A stretch of 64,000 nt of DNA, taken from contig LGRX02034770.1 in the NCBI GenBank assembly GCA_001247695.2, positions 1-64,000 on the forward strand, in the 5' to 3' direction. This stretch comes from Cymbomonas tetramitiformis. Taxonomy: Eukaryota > Chlorophyta > Pyramimonadophyceae > Pyramimonadales > Pyramimonadaceae. The position numbers and the translations under genes were made by a program. The stretch's first letter is position 1; each line of letters begins with the position of its first letter. The notes below the pieces were generated by a model that saw nothing but the letters and a program-made list of their open reading frames with translations, searched no databases and was not told the origin of the DNA. This document shows positions 59,865-64,000 of this stretch, one piece after another.

Positions 59865-60230
59865 TTACGGTGGAGTGTCTACAATTTTCATAAAAATTTG
59901 TGCAGGTGTATTGGCAGCAGTAGCTCTGTAACCGTACAACTCATTGTCTGTTACATTTATAGGAGGTGTATTTGTTGGACCTGTGACAATTGGCAACCCA
60001 CCTATTCTAAATTTGCTTAGTTTGCCCGCCATGTTGAACTCTGCAATACCGGGGTCGCCGCTCTGACTTGCATCGAAATCTAAGGTAACTTCAGTTCCTA
60101 ACAAATTGAAATTAGTTCTTGCTTGGGGTACAGCCCCATTTTTACCATCACGACCGATGGTCATTCCTCGACCAGCGAAATTATCTGCATTGACTTTTGA
60201 TGCATTTAGTTCATTACCAAATGAGCTCAT
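59865..60230 (-). CDS. Small MSSFG-tagged virion protein
   Basis: 121 residues starting MSSFGNELNASKVNADNF, then GRGMTIGRDGKNG and a compact beta-like C-terminal half ending IFMKIVDTPP. The tag and the following N-K-[VI]-N pattern match the start of the 640-residue fibre. It looks like a short member of the same family carrying a different head. Its start codon follows TATATATA directly. Confidence 0.65.
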   Translation of the reverse strand: MSSFGNELNASKVNADNFAGRGMTIGRDGKNGAVPQARTNFNLLGTEVTLDFDASQSGDPGIAEFNMAGKLSKFRIGGLPIVTGPTNTPPINVTDNELYGYRATAANTPAQIFMKIVDTPP

Positions 60231-60245
60231 TATATATATAATAGA

Positions 60246-60566
60246 TTATGAAAAAAACAGAGGAACCGGTTTCAACAACCGACTATTCAATGGATGTTCC
60301 ATCGGGAAATGGAACATTTCCATTTCTTTTGACACTTTTTGATTGTGCCCTAAAGTATAAGATTTGTATCCAGCCAGAGGATGAACGTTGCTAATCCTAA
60401 ATGGTGGATATGTGATGTCATTGATTGTTTTACACGGGAGTTGTTGCATCATAACCGGTCTAAAACCTGACATTTGAAACATCGTCGCGGTATGAATCTG
60501 TTTGTCCACGTTGGGTCCTACATCTTTTATCATGTTGTAACTGCTTAATCCTGGCTGTTGAGCCAT
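60246..60566 (-). CDS. Unrecognised 106-residue viral ORF
   Basis: Gly/Pro/Met-containing protein starting MAQQPGLSSYNMIKDVGPNV and ending LLKPVPLFFS. No signal peptide or membrane helix. Spaced 15 nt from the next gene and 23 nt from the capsid candidate, so it is very likely a co-expressed structural or accessory virion component. No family was recognised. Confidence 0.6.
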   Translation of the reverse strand: MAQQPGLSSYNMIKDVGPNVDKQIHTATMFQMSGFRPVMMQQLPCKTINDITYPPFRISNVHPLAGYKSYTLGHNQKVSKEMEMFHFPMEHPLNSRLLKPVPLFFS

Positions 60567-60589
60567 GTTTGTATACTATTAACCGCTTT

Positions 60590-61924
60590 TTAAAATACAG
60601 TTTCGATCACACGGTTTTGACCGATACGAAGAACTGCGGTCGTTTCGCAAATAATCATGGTTTCGTTTGTTGTAAGTACCGTTTGTAGCGGGTCTACTGG
60701 TGATGCAATAGAAGTTTGATAGTACATTGAACTTGATAATCCTCTGCTATCTAAACCAGTTAAATTTCTTACACCCATTTCTGAGGGAAGATTCAAACGT
60801 ACCATAGGAATGAACTGATTATTGAGCCAATCTTCATAACTGTTAATCTTACAACCCGATAGCATACCGTAGTTGTCCGCTTTAGAGATAGTCAGCAGAT
60901 TGAATGCTGCAAGAGGGTCGACTCGATAGTTAGGCACAAACAAGTTGTTGATATTGAACTGTAGAGCACCCAATCCACCTGCTGAAAACTGAAAGTATGA
61001 GGGTAGGTAGGCTGTTCCACATGTATTTGCCAATTTGATAAGTCCTTTGTTTTTTTCTCTATAATCACTAGGCCTTTGCACAGCATATATGTTATTAATG
61101 CATTGTGAACTCAAAGAGAACCTTGTCGATTTGGCCATACCACCAGCTCCTTCGAAAAATGTAAAATAATTGAGGTAAGGAATTTCCAAGAATCCATCAC
61201 GCAATTTTGATTCCACCGCTGCGTCGTAGACCCCTGAACTAAACGTGATCGTCTCAACGGTAAAGTAAAGTTTGTCCAATTTAAAATTGCCTTTCGATAC
61301 TAATTCTTCTTGAGCTTTCGTGTCAATTTCAAAACCAGGTGTTTTTGTTTTTTGCCAACACCCGAGGACTTCTGGACCTGCAAGGTATAGCCTTATCTGG
61401 ATCGGTGGGCAACAGCTGGTATCAATGTATGAAGGTTCAGCTTCACCCAAAAACGTTAGCCATTGATTCAAAATATATGGACGAGGTGTGCTGTAAAAGC
61501 CCTCGGCTACAGAGATTTCTTGATTCTTAAGAACCCTTTGATAAGTCATTTCTTTGCTAAGAGTGGTTTTGATAGTATCAAGTACGCAACTGACCGTGTT
61601 GTAGGATTGAAAACCAGTGGTCAACTGCTGCCCTCCGGCGAATATTTCCATTCTTTGAATCAGTTTCTCGATGCCATTGGGGAGCGTCGTATGTAATTCA
61701 TCAGCAACATCTCCGTCGTTTTGAAATGCTAAAGGCGTTGTACATGAACCTAAACAATGCATGGCTAAACTCTTCATGTTTACAATTGAATTAACGGGTA
61801 AATTTAGTGTAATAGTACTATACCTTGATGCTTCGGTAAGATTAGTAGTCTCTAATCTGAAGTAATTAGTTGAATATGAATTCATTTTCGATAAGCCGTA
61901 AGCAAGACTCATTGGCAGACTCAT
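60590..61924 (-). CDS. Candidate major capsid protein (jelly-roll type)
   Basis: 444 residues. The segment IEKLIQRMEIFAGGQQLTTG followed by YN resembles the first-jelly-roll signature of double-jelly-roll capsid proteins, in which a hydrophobic strand ending in GG is followed by a polar turn and a Tyr. Polar beta-strands recur through the sequence (STITLNLPVNSIV, IQIRLYLAGPEV, KLYFTVETITF, MIICETTAVLRIG). There is no signal peptide. Its central position next to the penton candidate supports the role. Length is at the short end for polinton-like virus capsid proteins, so a minor capsid role remains possible. An A/T-only tract (TATAATATATATAC) precedes the ATG. Confidence 0.5.
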   Translation of the reverse strand: MSLPMSLAYGLSKMNSYSTNYFRLETTNLTEASRYSTITLNLPVNSIVNMKSLAMHCLGSCTTPLAFQNDGDVADELHTTLPNGIEKLIQRMEIFAGGQQLTTGFQSYNTVSCVLDTIKTTLSKEMTYQRVLKNQEISVAEGFYSTPRPYILNQWLTFLGEAEPSYIDTSCCPPIQIRLYLAGPEVLGCWQKTKTPGFEIDTKAQEELVSKGNFKLDKLYFTVETITFSSGVYDAAVESKLRDGFLEIPYLNYFTFFEGAGGMAKSTRFSLSSQCINNIYAVQRPSDYREKNKGLIKLANTCGTAYLPSYFQFSAGGLGALQFNINNLFVPNYRVDPLAAFNLLTISKADNYGMLSGCKINSYEDWLNNQFIPMVRLNLPSEMGVRNLTGLDSRGLSSSMYYQTSIASPVDPLQTVLTTNETMIICETTAVLRIGQNRVIETVF

Positions 61925-61950
61925 TTTTGTATATATATTATAAAGATATA

Positions 61951-62964
61951 TTATAAAATATCTGAGAGACCAGCAGGTGCCAATTCTTCAACTTTAATAC
62001 TTAAAGAATAATTGATAGAACCGTCTGACGCTTGAGTCGGAGATGCCAATGTGATTAATCTTGCTTTGGAATCTGTAAGTGTGATTCTAAATGAAGTAAA
62101 TTGAGACCCAGACACTTCAATAACAAAGTTGTCGTTTGGGTCTATATATCGTATGAAGTCTGTCGTTGTGTCACTAGGCAATAGTATTTTCGCCCAGATA
62201 TCAGAACTAATCATTTCATTACTATTGGTGAAGGTAGAAAGATTGGTTGATTCAATATTGTGTGTTGGTAACGATGTTATCCTAAGGTACAATGCATCGT
62301 TGGTTTGAATGTTGCAAGGGTATATTGAATCTCTTTGTTCAGGTGATGAATTATTTGAATCAAACAAGTCTAAGAGGTCAGACACTTTACTCATACCTGC
62401 CGTACTACGGTTAACACGGCCACCGAGTACTTGGTCGGAATCGTTGTATTTGCCTGCTCTGGAAACTGAGGTATTTAAGGCAATGTCTAAAGGAGACCCA
62501 GGTATTGCGTTGAAATCACCGCTAACGCTAAATGCTACGAGTTTGATAGTGGGCTGAGCTGGTGTTAATGTTATACGAAATTTGTTTTCGAAATTTTGAA
62601 CATTTCCGCTTCCGCCATCGTAAGTGACGGTTACTGAATTGATGATTGTTGTGGCACCGATGGCCTTCATTAATTCAGTCTCTAACAAAGATGTAATTTG
62701 ACTTAATTCTGTATAATTTGCATAACGTATTTGCACTTCCGTTAAAGTTTCATCTTCCGTATCACCCACATAGAAGATGCCATTGGTCTCGTTGATACTA
62801 TACCATGTCTTTGCACATGAGAAAGTATTCAAAGTTAATCTCAATTTTGTTTGTGCTCTGTAATTTATCAGTTGAGTGGGTATGTTCATTTGCAAAACAC
62901 GTGCGTCTCCATTGCTATTGTCTTCGGAAGACAAGAATAGTGTTCTTGTGCTAATTACGCTCAT
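61951..62964 (-). CDS. Candidate penton/minor capsid protein
   Basis: 337 residues. The start SVISTRTLFLSSEDNSNG, then LRLTLNTFSCAKTWYSINE and NGIFYVGD, follows a pattern of minor capsid/penton proteins of small eukaryotic dsDNA viruses. There, an N-terminal arm with a short Ser/Asp-rich strand leads to a jelly-roll whose early strand contains W/F-Y-x-I-N and N-x-F. The C-terminal half is beta-rich (NFVIEVSGSQFTSFRITLTD, GSINYSLSIKVEEL). It overlaps the preceding 70-codon gene by 14 nt. The call rests on pattern and position. Confidence 0.45.
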   Translation of the reverse strand: MSVISTRTLFLSSEDNSNGDARVLQMNIPTQLINYRAQTKLRLTLNTFSCAKTWYSINETNGIFYVGDTEDETLTEVQIRYANYTELSQITSLLETELMKAIGATTIINSVTVTYDGGSGNVQNFENKFRITLTPAQPTIKLVAFSVSGDFNAIPGSPLDIALNTSVSRAGKYNDSDQVLGGRVNRSTAGMSKVSDLLDLFDSNNSSPEQRDSIYPCNIQTNDALYLRITSLPTHNIESTNLSTFTNSNEMISSDIWAKILLPSDTTTDFIRYIDPNDNFVIEVSGSQFTSFRITLTDSKARLITLASPTQASDGSINYSLSIKVEELAPAGLSDIL

Positions 62965-63163
62965 CTATATTAATATAACAATTATCTTTTATAGAATCAA
63001 CAGTATCCCGCTCTAAAGGAATTGGTTCTTCAATGTTTCCAGTACAAAGGTCATCGTAAAATTCTGGACGTTTGATATAATCATCTACAAGCAATTCTAC
63101 ATGAGCTTCTTTAATATCGGGGTATTGAAGGTTGGCTAAGCGTATCAATTCTTGACGGTCCAT
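62951..63163 (-). CDS. Small acidic viral ORF overlapping the penton candidate
   Basis: 70 residues, starting MDRQELIRLANLQYPDIKEA, mostly helical and acidic. It ends inside the start of the downstream gene (14-nt overlap), which suggests coupled expression. No family was recognised. Confidence 0.6.
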   Translation of the reverse strand: MDRQELIRLANLQYPDIKEAHVELLVDDYIKRPEFYDDLCTGNIEEPIPLERDTVDSIKDNCYINIDERN

Positions 63164-63177
63164 CTTATTATCATATA

Positions 63178-63262
63178 AATCAAAAAAGGTGGCAGATTAG
63201 GTCATATTCCCATTATCTTATACATAACCATAATATGACCTAATCTGCCACCTTTTTTGATT
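63178..63262. repeat. Long palindrome, right copy
   Basis: 31-bp arms (AATCAAAAAAGGTGGCAGAT onward) flank a short A/T loop. The sequence is the same as the palindrome at 55,957-56,031. The stop codon and last five codons of the lipase-like ORF lie within its right arm. It therefore sits exactly at a gene end, as would a hairpin marking transcript 3' ends. Confidence 0.85.
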
Positions 63263-64000
63263 CTTCAAACAACTCCTTGTCTTGGTCAGCACGACCCGTG
63301 GCTTGACGTATCATCTCCGTGATTGGGTCATAGACCGGCACTTCCGTTAACGGTTTTTGTTCTATAGGATTCAGTCCCAATTTTCCACGTATATAATTCT
63401 TCTCACCTAAGCTTTCTTTGACACCCATAACATTCATGAAATCTGTGAAATTCACATTGGGAGTTTCTGATAGTAAGATTGGTTCTAATAAACCTTGAGT
63501 GGTCCTAAAGATACGTTCGTCGTTGGTGTCAGTCGGTGTGTAATATCCAAGGTACCCTCCCACAGCCGAACCTGTCATGGCGTTGGCAAAGCCGTAACGA
63601 GACCTCGCTGTACTAACCCGCGTAGACTCCGGTGCATCTGAGTACATCTGTTCCACGCTATGTAATTTTGTCAAATCGTTTTCCGTACCTACCTTTGGAT
63701 TGACGTGCACGATATCGTAATTGCTTTTAGCATGTGGTTTCAACCGGGCTGGTAATGACACTAAATCGCCTTCTGTTGAGTACAACACCTGCTTTTCCGT
63801 AGGAGTGTTCATCGGTTCTTGCATAGGATTGATTGCTGGGTTGAAATGATGCCCTTCTACGTTGTTAACTTCGGCTATATAATTGCTTTGACCACCTCCA
63901 TTAGAGTGACCAGTCACAGATAACTTATACCCACCGTATTTACTTTTGACATCGTCAAATCGTTGTTGTGCTTCTTGATATCTTGATGTACTACGTTGTT
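63240..64000 (-). CDS. Lipase-like alpha/beta-hydrolase ORF, 5' end beyond the window
   Basis: The frame is open from its TAG at 63,240 to the right edge (253 codons seen). GTG at 63,917 is an internal Val, not the start. The strand-elbow motif YKLSVTGHSNGGG, with GxSxGG around the presumed nucleophile Ser, is typical of class 3-like lipases, and the preceding KSKYGG with a helical DDVK segment fits. The following ~200 residues are Asn/Thr/Pro-rich and lack an obvious Asp/His pair. They include VGGYLGYYTPTD and a Glu-rich end EESKKVAD. Such hydrolases in virions could attack host membrane lipids on entry; that role is inferred. It reads toward the rest of the viral block. Confidence 0.6.
   Translation of the reverse strand, partial: QRSTSRYQEAQQRFDDVKSKYGGYKLSVTGHSNGGGQSNYIAEVNNVEGHHFNPAINPMQEPMNTPTEKQVLYSTEGDLVSLPARLKPHAKSNYDIVHVNPKVGTENDLTKLHSVEQMYSDAPESTRVSTARSRYGFANAMTGSAVGGYLGYYTPTDTNDERIFRTTQGLLEPILLSETPNVNFTDFMNVMGVKESLGEKNYIRGKLGLNPIEQKPLTEVPVYDPITEMIRQATGRADQDKELFEESKKVAD

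Overview
The window looks like nuclear DNA of a eukaryote, most plausibly an alga or other protist. Three genes need spliceosomal introns to read through: a class 3 lipase, the RecQ helicase and a Mutator-like transposase. The rest is satellite arrays, foldback elements, nested LTR retrotransposons and an integrated virus-like gene cluster. I could not fix the lineage. One possible plastid-lipid-associated (fibrillin-like) protein hints at photosynthesis, but weakly.

Layout. 1-2800: GC-rich satellite with an 881-bp higher-order repeat built of five ~176-bp monomers. 2.8-10.3 kb: foldback/MITE-like elements and simple repeats, with no convincing gene. 10.3-11.1 kb: a possible fibrillin-like gene with a frame break. 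11,232-13,799: a complete 2.57-kb LTR retrotransposon with only a gag gene (TR-GAG 1). 16.3-18.4 kb (minus): class 3 lipase in at least four exons. 19.7-20.4 kb (minus): 3' exon of a RecQ helicase, followed upstream by a ~180-bp satellite. 23.4-25.8 kb (minus): three-exon Mutator-like transposase.

27,318-47,285 is one nested structure. A second gag-only element (TR-GAG 2, minus strand, 2.5 kb before disruption) was hit by two members of another LTR family. Those members, LARD 1 (28,517-38,418) and LARD 2 (38,909-46,429), have no coding capacity. All three insertions keep 5-bp target-site duplications and near-identical LTRs, so the nest is young.

47.5-48.5 kb holds an unrecognised basic, possibly DNA-binding ORF. 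49.1-55.9 kb (minus) is a decayed Ty1/copia-type polyprotein. It carries two in-frame stops, two frameshifts and a 665-bp MITE that preserves the frame.

56.2 kb to the right edge (minus) is the most interesting part: a compact, AT-rich virus-like block of structural genes. In transcription order it has a lipase-like ORF that runs off the edge, a 70-aa ORF, a penton/minor-capsid candidate, a capsid candidate with a jelly-roll-like signature, a 106-aa ORF, and three fibre-like proteins sharing an N-terminal MS[S/A]FG tag. A retropepsin-like protease lies between the second and third of these. Intergenic gaps are 11-26 nt and the genes start just behind TATATA-like tracts. A long palindrome sits at each end. 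This fits an endogenous polinton-like virus (PLV) or related small dsDNA virus. Its last gene is broken by a TA-flanked mariner-type MITE, so the integrated copy is being eroded by host transposons. No replication, packaging-ATPase or integrase gene of this element lies in the window; if present they would be to the right.
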